Below, piece after piece: positions 31,341 through 40,950 of a DNA stretch of 64,000 bases; position 1 is the stretch's first letter, and each line of letters begins with the position of its first letter. The notes under the pieces were generated by a model. That model worked only from the letters and a program-made list of their open reading frames with translations. It made no database searches and was not told the DNA's origin. Source of the DNA: Streptomyces sp. DG2A-72. Its GTDB lineage: Bacteria; Actinomycetota; Actinomycetes; Streptomycetales; Streptomycetaceae. Made by a program: the position numbers and the translations under genes. Where the stretch lies: the NCBI RefSeq assembly GCF_030499575.1, contig NZ_JASTLC010000001.1, forward strand, positions 9,820,001 to 9,884,000, written 5' to 3'.

Positions 31341-32384
31341 TCAGCGGAGATTCCCGAGCCGGGCGTCCTGCCACAGGTCGACACCGCCGTCACCGGCGTA
31401 CTTGTCGATCTCGGCCAGCTCCTCGCCGCTGAAGTCGGGGTTCTCCAGCGCGGCGACGTTCTGCTCCAGCTGTTCGGTCCGCGAGGCGCCGATGACGAGA
31501 GAGGTGACGCGTTCGTCGCGCAGCGCCCATGCGAGGGCCATCTGGGCCAGGGTCTGCCCGCGGCGGGCGGCGATGTCGTTCAGCGCCCGCAGCCTGTGCA
31601 GCATCTCCTCGGACAGCCACGTGGTGTCGAACGACGTGCCCTGCGCGGCCCGCGAGTCGTCGGGAATGCCGTCCAAGTAGCGCCCGGTCAGCAGCCCCTG
31701 GGCGAGCGCCGTGAACCCGATGACCCCGAAGCCCTCCTCCTGCGCGGCGTCGAGCAGCCCGTCGGTCTCGATCCAGCGGTTGAGCATGCTGTACGACGGC
31801 TGATGGATGAGCAGCGGGGTGCCCAGCTCCCGGAGGATGGCGGCCGCCTGCCGGGTGCGCTCGGCGTCGTACGAGGAGATACCGACGTAGAGCGCCTTGC
31901 CCTGGCGCACCGCGGTGTCCAGGGCGCCCATCGTCTCCTCGAGCGGGGTGGTGGCGTCGAGGCGGTGGGAGTAGAAGATGTCCACGTACTCCAGCCCCGT
32001 CCGGCGCAGCGACTGGTCCAGTGAGGCGAGGAGGTACTTGCGGGAGCCGCCGCCCTGGCCGTAGGGCCCGGGCCACATGTCCCAGCCTGCCTTGGTGGAG
32101 ATCACCAGCTCGTCCCGGTACGGGGCGAGGTCCCGCTGCATCAGCCGCCCGAAGTTGATCTCCGCGGCCCCGTACGGCGGGCCGTAGTTGTTCGCGAGGT
32201 CGTGGTGCGTGATGCCGAGGTCGAAGGCCCGCAGCGCGATCTCGCGCTGGGTGTCGAAGGGACGGTCGTCGCCGAAGTTGTGCCAGTAGCCCAGGGACAG
32301 CACGGGCAGGTCGAGTCCCGAGCGTCCGGTGCGCCGGTAGCGCATGGTGCCGTTGTAGCGCTCGGGATTCGCGATGTGGTTCAT
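31341..32384 (-). CDS. Aldo/keto reductase (YghZ/GpR-like L-glyceraldehyde-3-phosphate reductase)
   Basis: The 347-residue protein matches the YghZ subgroup of aldo/keto reductases: MRYRRTGRSGLDLPVLSLG at the start, the catalytic region FDLGITHHDLANNYGPPYG with Asp and Tyr, STKAGW with the catalytic Lys, and YVDIFYSHRLD. The C-terminal NADPH-binding residues (LVIGASRTEQL) are present. YghZ-type enzymes reduce L-glyceraldehyde 3-phosphate and other aldehydes. The start is the ATG at 32384; an extended reading to 32708 is not protein-like. It is monocistronic, facing away from the DUF1996 gene. Confidence 0.9.
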   Translation of the reverse strand: MNHIANPERYNGTMRYRRTGRSGLDLPVLSLGYWHNFGDDRPFDTQREIALRAFDLGITHHDLANNYGPPYGAAEINFGRLMQRDLAPYRDELVISTKAGWDMWPGPYGQGGGSRKYLLASLDQSLRRTGLEYVDIFYSHRLDATTPLEETMGALDTAVRQGKALYVGISSYDAERTRQAAAILRELGTPLLIHQPSYSMLNRWIETDGLLDAAQEEGFGVIGFTALAQGLLTGRYLDGIPDDSRAAQGTSFDTTWLSEEMLHRLRALNDIAARRGQTLAQMALAWALRDERVTSLVIGASRTEQLEQNVAALENPDFSGEELAEIDKYAGDGGVDLWQDARLGNLR

Positions 32385-32680
32385 CGGGTGGTCTCCGGGT
32401 GGTGCGGTGCGGGGTGCCCCGCCGGAATCGCGGGACATGCCCACCCTGCTCCTGCGTGATCGTGAAGTCCAACAGCTCGCCGTCATGCCACTCAGCGGTC
32501 GCGTTTCTGAATCGGTTCGGGGGCGCGGGTGCGCGGGTGCCGTGTGCTGGCCGAGGTGCTCGCCGAACAACCTGAGAAATTTCCATGAATCTGTGAGGGG
32601 TTTGAACACGCGAGGGCCGAGTTCCGTATGGGGCGTGGGGATTCCATGCCGAGCAGATCCACACGCGTAGGAGTACTTCC

Positions 32681-34726
32681 TTGACTCGCACCTCGCGAAG
32701 ACGTCCAACGGGCAAGCGGCGCGCGACCTTTGCAGCCGTCGCGCTGATGTTGGGCGGAGGGGGGCTGATAGCTGCGAACGTCTACGCGTCGGCGACCGAG
32801 GACGGCGCCACGCAGAGCGGGACCGATCAGGTCCTCGCCTCCGGAGCCGCCACGATCGACTGCCCGGACGTGGGCAGCCGGCTGACGACGGTGCCGGACA
32901 CCGCCCGGCCGGACGTCGACCGTGAACTCGCTGACCTGGATCAGCAGATCACCGACGCTTACCAGCGTCTGAGGGAGGCCCAGGCCGCGCAGCAGGACGG
33001 TGGCTCCGTCGACGGCGGGATCATGAACCCGCTGAAGGAGGACCGGTCCGCCACGATCGAGCGCATCGCCCAGGCCATCGACGGCGCCGGCGACCGCCCC
33101 GACGGACTCGACGCGCTCGCGGCCTGCGAACTGCGCGCCCCCGAGGCCCCGACCGAGAACGGGGACCAGAACGGCCAGGACCAGGCAGAAGGCGACGAGG
33201 GCCAGGCGGGCCAGGGCCAGGGCCAGGAGCAGCAGGACGGCCAGGGCGGTGGCGACCAGTCGGCCGGCAACGGCCCCGTGGCCGGCGACTACGCGGACAT
33301 CACCGCCGTCCAGCCCAATGCCCCGAGCCCCGCGAACGCCTCCCGCGGCACCTTCACCACCAGCTGCGGTGTCAACGAGAACGGCCTGTTCAACTCGGAC
33401 AACGTGATCGTGGCCCCGGGCGTCACCAACGGCGCCCACCACTTCCACGACTACATCGGCAACCAGGCCAACGACGCCTTCGCGAGCGACGACGACCTGG
33501 CCGCCGCCGACACCAGCTGCGAGGACGCGGGCGACAAGTCCACGTACTACTGGCCCGTGGTGCGGCTGCAGAACGGCGTCCAGGAGCAGGACGCCAACTC
33601 TCCCGGCGGCGGCATCGAGGGCAACGCCGGTGAGATCGTCACGCCCAAGCAGGTCACGCTGACGTTCGTGGGCAGCCCGCAGGGCGAGGTCACGGCCATG
33701 CCGCGGTTCCTGCGCATCATCACCGGCGACGCCAAGGCGTTCGTCAACGGCACCGCCAACGCCAACGCCTCCTGGAGCTGCACCGGCTTCGAGGACCGGC
33801 AGTTGAAGGACAAGTACCCGCTCTGCCCGCAGGGCAGCGACGTCGTGCGCACCTTCAAGTTCCAGAGCTGCTGGGACGGCTCGAACATCGACAGCGCCAA
33901 CCACCGTACGCACGTGGCGTTCGCCGCGGCCGACGGCAGCTGCCCGTCCGGCTTCAAGGCCATCCCGCAACTGGTGCAGCGCATCGTCTACGACGTCGAC
34001 GCACCGAGCCTCGACGACGGCGGCCGTACGACGCCGCTGTTCGCGGTGGACTCCTTCCCCGAGCAGCTGCACAAGCCGGTCACGGACCACGGCGACTTCA
34101 TCAACGTCTTCGACGAGGACCTGATGACGGAGATGGTGGACTGCATCAACAGCGGCCGGCAGTGCGGTTCGGGGGCCGGTGACGGTGGGGGCGACGAGCC
34201 CGAGCAGCCGTCTCCTCCCGCGGATGAGCCCGAGCAGTCGGCGCCGCCCGCCGACGAACCTGAGCAGTCCGCGCCGCCCGCGGATGAGCCGCAGAAGCCG
34301 TCGCCGAGCGCCGACGACCCGTCCGGCGGCGACAACGGCGAGGCCACTCCCGGCGACGCGGGGAACGGGCAGCAGACCGGGGAGCCCCCGGCCGACACGC
34401 CGGCCACCGAGCCGGAGAACGGCGCCGCGAACCCTCCGGCCGACGCCGACGAGCCCAAGGTGTACGTCACGCCGTCCCCGGAACAGTCCGACGCCGCCGC
34501 CCCCGCACAGGGCGGCGGAGGACAGGACGAGGAGATCGGGGAGGCTGCGGCCCAGCAGCCGGTGGCCAACGACGAGGGGTCCGACCAGCAGGCGGCGGGA
34601 CAGACCGAACCGCAGACCGTCGGCGGCTCACTCGCCGAAACCGGCGCGAAGTTGTGGCCGGCCGCGGCCGGGGCGGTCCTCCTGATCGCCGGTCTGCTGC
34701 TGTTGCGGCGACGCGGCTCGGCATGA
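32681..34726 (+). CDS. DUF1996 surface protein with LAETG sortase signal
   Basis: The 681-residue protein starts at TTG, supported by GTAGGAG upstream. It has a signal or anchor segment (about 13-37), a helical region (about 65-140), a Gln/Gly-rich linker (about 155-195), and a DUF1996 domain (about 205-490) with [11 protein letters not shown] and [20 protein letters not shown] long acidic Pro/Glu linker follows, with three near-identical PPADEPEQ repeats, ending in the cell-wall sorting signal SLAETG, a hydrophobic helix and RRRGSA. LAxTG is the motif of class E sortases in Streptomyces, so it should be linked to the cell wall. DUF1996 function is unknown. Confidence 0.9.
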   Translation: MTRTSRRRPTGKRRATFAAVALMLGGGGLIAANVYASATEDGATQSGTDQVLASGAATIDCPDVGSRLTTVPDTARPDVDRELADLDQQITDAYQRLREAQAAQQDGGSVDGGIMNPLKEDRSATIERIAQAIDGAGDRPDGLDALAACELRAPEAPTENGDQNGQDQAEGDEGQAGQGQGQEQQDGQGGGDQSAGNGPVAGDYADITAVQPNAPSPANASRGTFTTSCGVNENGLFNSDNVIVAPGVTNGAHHFHDYIGNQANDAFASDDDLAAADTSCEDAGDKSTYYWPVVRLQNGVQEQDANSPGGGIEGNAGEIVTPKQVTLTFVGSPQGEVTAMPRFLRIITGDAKAFVNGTANANASWSCTGFEDRQLKDKYPLCPQGSDVVRTFKFQSCWDGSNIDSANHRTHVAFAAADGSCPSGFKAIPQLVQRIVYDVDAPSLDDGGRTTPLFAVDSFPEQLHKPVTDHGDFINVFDEDLMTEMVDCINSGRQCGSGAGDGGGDEPEQPSPPADEPEQSAPPADEPEQSAPPADEPQKPSPSADDPSGGDNGEATPGDAGNGQQTGEPPADTPATEPENGAANPPADADEPKVYVTPSPEQSDAAAPAQGGGGQDEEIGEAAAQQPVANDEGSDQQAAGQTEPQTVGGSLAETGAKLWPAAAGAVLLIAGLLLLRRRGSA

Positions 34727-34752
34727 CACCGACTGCTCCTGCGGGCAACTGA

Positions 34753-34791
34753 ACGGCGGCCGGACCTGCGAGAGGCAGGTCCGGCCGCCGT
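34753..34791. terminator. Bidirectional hairpin terminator
   Basis: ACGGCGGCCGGACCTGC pairs over 17 bp with GCAGGTCCGGCCGCCGT around a five-base loop. It sits between the convergent DUF1996 and GNAT genes and can serve both. Confidence 0.78.
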
Positions 34792-34826
34792 CGTTCCCGC
34801 AGCGGGGGCCTCGCAGCCCCGGCCGG

Positions 34827-35753
34827 TCACGTCAGGACCGCCTCCCACGTGTCGACGGCGTAGTGGACGGTCATGCCATGGCGGGCGTACAGCCCGGGAG
34901 CCCCGGTGGCGTTGTCGGTGTCCACGCCGAGGCCCACAGTGTCCCGTCCCCGTGCGGCGAACGCGGCGAACGCGTGCCGCAGCAACAGGCCGCCCAGGCC
35001 CCGGGCGCGGGCTTCGCCCAGGACGCCGATGCTCCGGATCCATCCCATGGCCGCGCGGTCGTCACGGGCGATCAGGAACCCGACGTCGCCCAGGTCCTCG
35101 GCGTTCACGATCCACACCAGGGACCAGTCGAGGCTCTCGGCGTCGACGTCGTGCAGCCACTGCCGGTAGGTACGCGGCTGGAAGTCGAAGTGCTCGGCGA
35201 ACGTGCCCTGGTACAGGGCGTGCACCCGCACTCGGTCCGCCTCGTCGGCGCACGCCCGCAGACGCACTCCCGGCGGCAGTTGCGGCGCACCGTCCCGGGC
35301 GGGATCCAGGGGGCGATGCAGCACGTGGTAGCGCCGTACGACGGACCAGCCCCGTGCCCGGATCAGCTCCGTGTCGAGGGTGGGCCCGGTGTTGAGGTGC
35401 AGATGCACGACGGCCCTCGCCGCGCCGTTCTCGCGGGCCTTGCGCAGGGCCCTGGCCTCCATCGCCTCCAGCATGCGCAGCCCGGCCCGCTGGTGATCGG
35501 GGAGTACGTAGTGGTCGATGTCGATGCGCTCAGCACCCGACTCGTCCCACAACAGGCCGTAGGCCACCGGCCGGTCCCCGTCGACGGCCAGCCAGGAGTC
35601 CTGCTCCAGGTCGGTCTCCGGGTGCTTCAGGTCGGCCTGCACGGTGTGCAGGTCGGTCTCGGGCCGACCGATCTCGATCCGGTCGATCTCGTTGAGCAGG
35701 TCGGTGATGACGGCCGCGTCGGTCAGCGCGGCGGGGCGCAGGGTGTAGGCCAT
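34827..35753 (-). CDS. Double-GNAT acetyltransferase (MshD-like arrangement)
   Basis: The 308-residue protein has two GNAT folds in tandem. The first (about 1-150) includes YVLPDHQRAGLRMLEAM. The second (about 160-305) includes IRSIGVLGEARARGLGGLLLRHAF, a good acetyl-CoA-binding loop, and the late strand DTVGLGVDTDNATGAPGLYARHGM. This is the arrangement of mycothiol synthase MshD and its paralogues. A second MshD is not expected, so another amine acceptor is likely. The start is the ATG at 35753, directly before YTLRPAALTDAAV. Confidence 0.85.
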   Translation of the reverse strand: MAYTLRPAALTDAAVITDLLNEIDRIEIGRPETDLHTVQADLKHPETDLEQDSWLAVDGDRPVAYGLLWDESGAERIDIDHYVLPDHQRAGLRMLEAMEARALRKARENGAARAVVHLHLNTGPTLDTELIRARGWSVVRRYHVLHRPLDPARDGAPQLPPGVRLRACADEADRVRVHALYQGTFAEHFDFQPRTYRQWLHDVDAESLDWSLVWIVNAEDLGDVGFLIARDDRAAMGWIRSIGVLGEARARGLGGLLLRHAFAAFAARGRDTVGLGVDTDNATGAPGLYARHGMTVHYAVDTWEAVLT

Positions 35754-35944
35754 GGGGTCAGGGTCCGGGGGAGGGGGAACCGACCGCAACGCATTAATGC
35801 CGTCCACAAGACATGAGCAGCGCGCCTCGGCCGATCGGCCGAGGTACCGGAGTGGTGCGCGGGACGAGAGTGGCACAGCGGCCGTAACGACACCGGCCGT
35901 GACCTGCCTCTTCACGCCACTCCGCCGCCCCCAGGAACAGCGCC

Positions 35945-37603
35945 ATGCCCGTGCAGCTCTCCGTGCTCGCTCCGCCGCAGCCACCGCCGACGGTCCGCCG
36001 GCCGGGCAGGCCCCCTCGGCCTGCTCGCCGGTATCGCGTCCCGCTCCTCGCCGTCCTCGTCATCAGCCCGCTGTACGGGGTGTGGGGCCGCGCATCTCGC
36101 GACGGTCGGCCGCGATCTCGCCGCGCAGTACGCCTGGGCGGGCTTCTTCACCCGGCACCCCGGACGTGCCGTACGGGCTGTTCTGGTTCGGCGGCCTGCA
36201 CACCGCCAACTACAGCGTGCTGTCACCCCCCTTGATGGCACTGTTCGGTGTTCGGACCGTCTCCGTGCTGGCCGGGCTGAGCACCACCTGGCTGCTGGCC
36301 GCCCTGCTGGTCCGCACCGTTTCGCGGGTGGCGCTGTGGCCCGCGCTGGTCGGCGCGCTCGGTCTCTGGTACGACGTCGCGCTCGGCCGCACCACGTTCG
36401 CCCTCGGCCTCGCCTGCGCCCTCGTCGCCGTACTCGTCCTGGCCGGCCGCCCGCCCCGGCCCGCGCGGCTGACCGCGGCCGCCCTCGCCGCACTGTGCCA
36501 CCATGGGCAGCCCGGTGGCCGGGCTGTTCCTGCTGGTCGCGGGCGCCGGCTATCTGCTCGACCGGCAGTACGCCAAGGCTCTCGTCCTCGCCCTGCCACC
36601 CGTGGCCGTCGTCGCCGCGACGACCCTGCTCTTTCCGTATCAGGGCGAGCAGCCCATGGCCGTGAGCCGCATGGTCCTGCCCCTGTTGCTGTCCCTCGGC
36701 GCGGCGCTGACAGCGCCGCGCGACCGGCGGGTGGTACGGGCCGGGGCGGTCGTGTACGCCGCCGGAGTCGTCCTGTGCTGGCTGATCCCCTCACCGATAG
36801 GCTCCAACGTCGAGCGCCCCGCCGTACACCTCGCCCCCGCCGTACTGCTCGCGGCGCTGCTCAGCACCCGCTCCGGCGCCGCCCGCAACGCCCTGCCGCC
36901 GCTCCGCGTCCGCGCCTTGGCCGCCGTAGCGATCTTCTCCGTGGTGCACCTCTGCCTGACGTCGACGAACCCACTGCGAGGCGCGGCGCCCGCTCCGGCC
37001 CGGGCCACGCACACCGGCGCAGTCGTCGCCGAGCTGCACCGGCTGGGCGCGGACCGCGGCCGAGTCGAGTTGCCGACCGACCGTGACCATCGCGGGGGCG
37101 ACCCTCCTCTCCCCGCATGTGCAGCTGATGCGGGCTGGAACCAGCAACTGGACCAGGACAGAGGGCGGATGTTCTACGAAGGCGACCTGGACGGCCCTCG
37201 CTATCACGCCTGGCTGCGGCAGTGGGCGGTCGGCTACGTCGTCGTCCACGACGGCCCGCCGGAGACGACCGCGGTGCGCGAAACAGCCCTGATCCCGGAC
37301 GGGCAGGACTGGCTGGAGCCGGTCTGGCACGACCGCTACTGGAAGATCTACCGGGTCCACGACACCCTTCCGCTCGCCTCGGCCCCGGCCCACGTCCTGA
37401 AGGCGGGAGAAGCGGACGTGACGCTGAGCATCCCACGCCCGGGAACGGTCACCGTGCGCATCGTCCACTCCCCGTGGCTGCGGGCGAAAGGAGCGTGCGT
37501 CAGCGCCGACGGCCCCCGGACCCGGCTCACCGTGCCCCGGGCCGGCGTGTATCGACTGACCTCCGGCTACGGCGGGGCCGGTGCCGGAGCGACCGGCTGC
37601 TGA
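35945..37603 (+). pseudogene. Large membrane protein (GT-C-like) with several frameshifts
   Basis: A continuous protein of about 550 residues can be followed only by changing frame: LLAVLVISPLYGVW, then (shift near 36086) AAHLATVGRDLAAQYAWAGF, then (near 36165) YGLFWFGGLHTANYSVLSPP through many hydrophobic segments, then (near 36495) MGSPVAGLFLLVAGAGYLLD onward, a local double shift near 37075-37130 around VTIAGATLLSPHVQLM, and finally GWNQQLDQDRGRMFYEGDL to the soluble C-terminal domain ending GAGATGC. It resembles Streptomyces multi-span membrane proteins with a soluble C-terminus often annotated as hypothetical or glycosyltransferase-like. At least five separate frame changes make it a pseudogene unless the assembly is poor here. 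Confidence 0.75.
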
Positions 37604-38021
37604 CCTGCGCCCCACCGTCGCGGTTCGCAGCCCGGTCGGATGCCCGTCGGCAGGGCAACCTGTCCGTCGACGCCCTGCACCGGCTGGAGTCGGGGGAGGG
37701 GTCCTCCGACGGGCGCTGGTCGACCCGGCCCGACATGGCATGGCCGCCGCCATGAACCAGATGGACGCCGTGTCGGCCGGTATCGCCGTTTGACGGTCTA
37801 CGCACTGCGTGCCGCCCAGGAACGCAGCACCATGCCGACCGGCATCTTCACCTGGGCCGAGGCCGAGTCGCCGGGCGTGATCCTCGGCACCGACACCGTG
37901 GCCGAGCTCGCCTCGATGGCGCCGCCAGGCTGAGCACGCGGCCTGCCGCCACGGCGTGTGCGAGGTCTCCAGAGCTTCGCTCCTGATGTGGCCATCGCCG
38001 GCCGCCCCGCGGCCCGTTTGT
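37604..38021. other. Intergenic region with protein-like scraps, no gene supported
   Basis: A plus-strand frame from about 37832 reads MPTGIFTWAEAESPGVILG, then a further 14 residues, with amino-acid use like a real protein but no family I recognise and no ribosome-binding site. Nothing else is supported. Confidence 0.3.
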
Positions 38022-39299
38022 TCAGGACCCGCTGAAGGAGTCCTGGAGGGCGCGGAACGCGTCGAAGAACGCCGGGTTGTGCGCCATGTCGCCGTTCGCG
38101 GAAGGCCGGGCGACGAGGTTGGCGTACAGGCTGTTCAGCAGCCACGGAGTCTTCGTCGGCCCGATGTCACGGACCATCGCGGGTCCCTGGAGCGTGCCGT
38201 AAGTCGCCACTGCCAGCCGTCCGGTGGCGCGGAACTGCCGTACCTGGGTGGCCAGATAGTCCTTGCGCGAGGCGAACCACGGGCTGTTCATCAGCAGGTC
38301 GTGCCACCGTTGCCGCGCAAACGGGTCCGCGGCTGCGTCTCGCACTTCCTGCCAGAACGGGGTTCCGGTCGGCACCCCGTAGCGGTCGGCGTAGGTGGCG
38401 GGGACCGGGTCGCTCCAATGCTGCTTCCACCAGTGCACCAGGGAGAACTCGGTGGCCAGAAAGCGCTGTTCGGGGCGGATCCGGGGCAGCACGTAGTCCG
38501 TGAACGCCTTGGCCTGCTCAATCGAGGAGACGTGCGGATGGATGTCGACGCCCTCCAACTCGGGGACGGCCTTGACGTGGTCCAGCCAGCGGTTGACGGC
38601 GGGGGTCTGCCAGGCGGGCTCGTGGAGGCGGTTGAGGGCACCCATGTACAGGCGGGTACGGCAGTCGGGCCCGCAACGCCTCTCACGCTCGGCGATCACA
38701 TGCGCGGCGACGGCCTCGTAGAAGGGGTTGAGCAGGGTGGCACGGTCCTCCTCGCGCGTCTCGATGAACGGCTCGTTGCCGATGACCAGGATGTCGACCT
38801 TGCCGAGGACGGCACCCAAAGCCTTGTCGACGCGGGCGAGTTCGATGTCCATCGCGCTGGTGCCCGGCCGCGGGAGAGGCTTGTTCCGGTAGGGGAACTT
38901 CAGCGACAGCACGGTGCCGTAGCCGGAGCCGGCGAACGAGAGCAGGATCCTGATCGCGGGTTGCCGGGCCGCCTCCACACTGTCCAGCTCGGGCATCGGG
39001 GTGAAGCCGCGCACCCACTTGGTGCGCAGGTCGTCGAGGACCGCGGCGGTCATGCCCCGCGGCTCCTCGTTGAAGTTGGAGCCGAGCACGCCCTCCGGGA
39101 CCGCGGGACGCTTCCGGTGCCCGGCGTAGCTGCCCGAGCCGCCGGTGCCGCTGGCTCCGGATCCGCCCGCTCCGGCTCCGTCCCATCGGCACCCCGCGAG
39201 CAGCAGAGCGCCACCGCCGGCGAGGCCGAGGAGCCTCCGACGGCTGGGGCTCGGGCGATCCGCCCGGCTCCCGGCGTCCGGCACATCTCGTTCCCGCAC
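38022..39299 (-). CDS. Tat-exported lipoprotein, predicted TIM-barrel glycosidase-like
   Basis: The 425-residue protein has a twin-arginine lipoprotein signal: SRRRLLGLAGGGALLLAGC, with the lipobox Cys at about 37. The mature part has features of a (beta/alpha)8 glycoside hydrolase: GSNFNEEPRGM near the start, VDILVIGNEPFIET (NEP as in clan GH-A acid/base motifs), GVDIHPHVS, and FLATEFSLVHWW (a Glu in a nucleophile-like position). No specific GH family is certain. The start is uncertain: GTG 39299 gives a normal signal length, GTG 39332 adds 11 residues. It is 56 bp downstream of the GH43-like gene on the same strand, so probably co-transcribed. Confidence 0.7.
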   Translation of the reverse strand: MRERDVPDAGSRADRPSPSRRRLLGLAGGGALLLAGCRWDGAGAGGSGASGTGGSGSYAGHRKRPAVPEGVLGSNFNEEPRGMTAAVLDDLRTKWVRGFTPMPELDSVEAARQPAIRILLSFAGSGYGTVLSLKFPYRNKPLPRPGTSAMDIELARVDKALGAVLGKVDILVIGNEPFIETREEDRATLLNPFYEAVAAHVIAERERRCGPDCRTRLYMGALNRLHEPAWQTPAVNRWLDHVKAVPELEGVDIHPHVSSIEQAKAFTDYVLPRIRPEQRFLATEFSLVHWWKQHWSDPVPATYADRYGVPTGTPFWQEVRDAAADPFARQRWHDLLMNSPWFASRKDYLATQVRQFRATGRLAVATYGTLQGPAMVRDIGPTKTPWLLNSLYANLVARPSANGDMAHNPAFFDAFRALQDSFSGS

Positions 39300-39354
39300 G
39301 TAAGTCACCCCATTTTCATAGATCTTGAGCACCTGTTTGGGTCATGCGAAACCG

Positions 39355-40698
39355 TCAGCCGTCTGCCGGTTGGTTCTGCCCGCGCCGGACGTAGAGGCGA
39401 TTGCCCTCCGGGCCCGTCCACTCCATGCGTACGACGCCGGGGACGGTGGCGTCCGCGATGCGGGACGGGTGGGACCAGTAGCCGGCGACCGGGTTGCGGA
39501 AGAACGTGGCCCAGAGGCCCCCCGCGTGGTCGGCGAAGAAGTTGTTGTGGCCCGCGCCGACGCCCGCGGTCCACCGCCTGGAGTACGGGCCCTCGACGCG
39601 GTCGGCGACGGCGACGACCGCGTCGTACTGGTATTGCGTGCGGCCGGTGCCCGGCGGGTCGTAGGCGTAGCGCGTGCTGCCGTCCGGGGCGACGGACGAG
39701 CGGTTCCAGGCGGCGTGCAGGAGGTAGTACTTGCCGCCGTGCTTGAAGACGTACGCGCCTTCGAGGTACGGCTCCGGAGAGTAGGGCGACTGCTGGAACT
39801 TCGGGAGGTCCGTGGTGGGGACGATGTCCTCCATGTCGGGACGGAACTTGGCGTACAGGTCGTTGTGGAGCACGAGCCAGGCGTCGCGGCCCTCGGCGTA
39901 GATGCTGCCGTCGATGTGGTGGTACGCGCCGGGTTCGATGAACGACGGCCCGCCGATGAACGATTCGCCGAACGGCTTGGCGAGGTTGCCCTTGGCGAGC
40001 CGGTACGGGCCCGCGACCCCGCCCTCGCTCACCAGCAGGAACGAGCCGACCTTGCGGGAGTGGTCACCCATGCACGCGACGATGTACCAGCGGCCGCGGA
40101 CGTAGTGCACCTCCGGTGCCCACACGTTGCCGCGCTTGCCGAACTCGTCGTCGTGCCAGTACTGCTGCCAGGGGGCGACGACCGTGCGCCCGGGCCGGTT
40201 CTCGCCCGCGAACTCGGGCGACCACACCTTGCCCTGGGCGGCGCCCGGGCGGATTCGGGTGGTGTCGGCCAGCCGCCACGGTCCGCGCAGCGACCGGGAC
40301 ACCCACACGAAGACGCCGTCGTTCCACGGCGCGGCCGCGTCGAGGCCCAGCGCCCGGGTGGTGCCCGTGGCGACGTAGAGCGGACGGCCCCCGACGACGA
40401 AGCAGTTGACGTAGGTGTCCCGCATCCAGACCACGCCGCGCTCCTTGTCCCGGGGGCGCAGTTCGAGGGGGAGGACGAAGGAGTTGTCGTCGCGCGGCCA
40501 GAGGTCGGGGCGGGTGTCGGCGAGGCCGTACGGTTCGGGATCGGGCCAGTTCGCCGGGTAGGCCCTGGGTTGTCCACGTCGCGTCGCCGGGTCCGCCTGT
40601 GCGGCGGCCGTGGGCAGCGCCGCCGCCACTCCCAGGGTGCCGGCACCCGCCAGCAGGGCTCTCCGGCCGATGGGCGGCCGGTTCATGTTGTTGGTCAT
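39355..40698 (-). CDS. Exported GH43-like five-bladed beta-propeller hydrolase
   Basis: The 447-residue protein begins MTNNMNRPPIGRRALLAGAG, a Tat-like signal, with cleavage near AAAQA. The mature part has beta-propeller features of GH43 or related families: WMRDTYVNCFVVGGRPLYVA, NVWAPEVHYVRGRWYIVACM (typical APEVHY repeat), IDGSIYAEGRDAWLVLH and YLEGAYVFKHGGKYYLLHAAW (the EGAYVFK strand often holds the general acid). Substrates of such enzymes are arabinan, xylan or other plant or host glycans. The ATG at 40698 has GGAGG upstream. It is divergent from the ROK regulator gene. Confidence 0.82.
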   Translation of the reverse strand: MTNNMNRPPIGRRALLAGAGTLGVAAALPTAAAQADPATRRGQPRAYPANWPDPEPYGLADTRPDLWPRDDNSFVLPLELRPRDKERGVVWMRDTYVNCFVVGGRPLYVATGTTRALGLDAAAPWNDGVFVWVSRSLRGPWRLADTTRIRPGAAQGKVWSPEFAGENRPGRTVVAPWQQYWHDDEFGKRGNVWAPEVHYVRGRWYIVACMGDHSRKVGSFLLVSEGGVAGPYRLAKGNLAKPFGESFIGGPSFIEPGAYHHIDGSIYAEGRDAWLVLHNDLYAKFRPDMEDIVPTTDLPKFQQSPYSPEPYLEGAYVFKHGGKYYLLHAAWNRSSVAPDGSTRYAYDPPGTGRTQYQYDAVVAVADRVEGPYSRRWTAGVGAGHNNFFADHAGGLWATFFRNPVAGYWSHPSRIADATVPGVVRMEWTGPEGNRLYVRRGQNQPADG

Positions 40699-40780
40699 CG
40701 GCCATGTCCTCCCTCGTCGGGCCGCCCGGGGGACGGCATGACGCCCAGGATGCGAACGGCCGCTGGATTTCGTCAACAGC

Positions 40781-40797
40781 CCGGAAAATTAATCCGG
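40781..40797. promoter_or_regulatory. AT-rich near-palindrome in the GH43/ROK divergent promoter region
   Basis: CCGGAAAATTAATCCGG has perfect five-base arms (CCGGA and TCCGG) around an AT core. It lies 83 bp before the GH43-like gene start and 154 bp before the ROK gene. ROK repressors often bind AT-rich dyads, so it is a candidate operator. Confidence 0.4.
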
Positions 40798-40950
40798 ATC
40801 GGGTGTGCCGGGGGTGCGGTTTCGGCCGGGGCGGCCCCAACTGTCGTGCGTTATCGAAGCGTTACGATCCGCGCGGCGATGTCAGCTCTTCAAGTAGCCC
40901 CAGGTCACTGGGGTTGAGTTCGGCTGCCTCCGGAGGGCGAGGGCGGCGAA

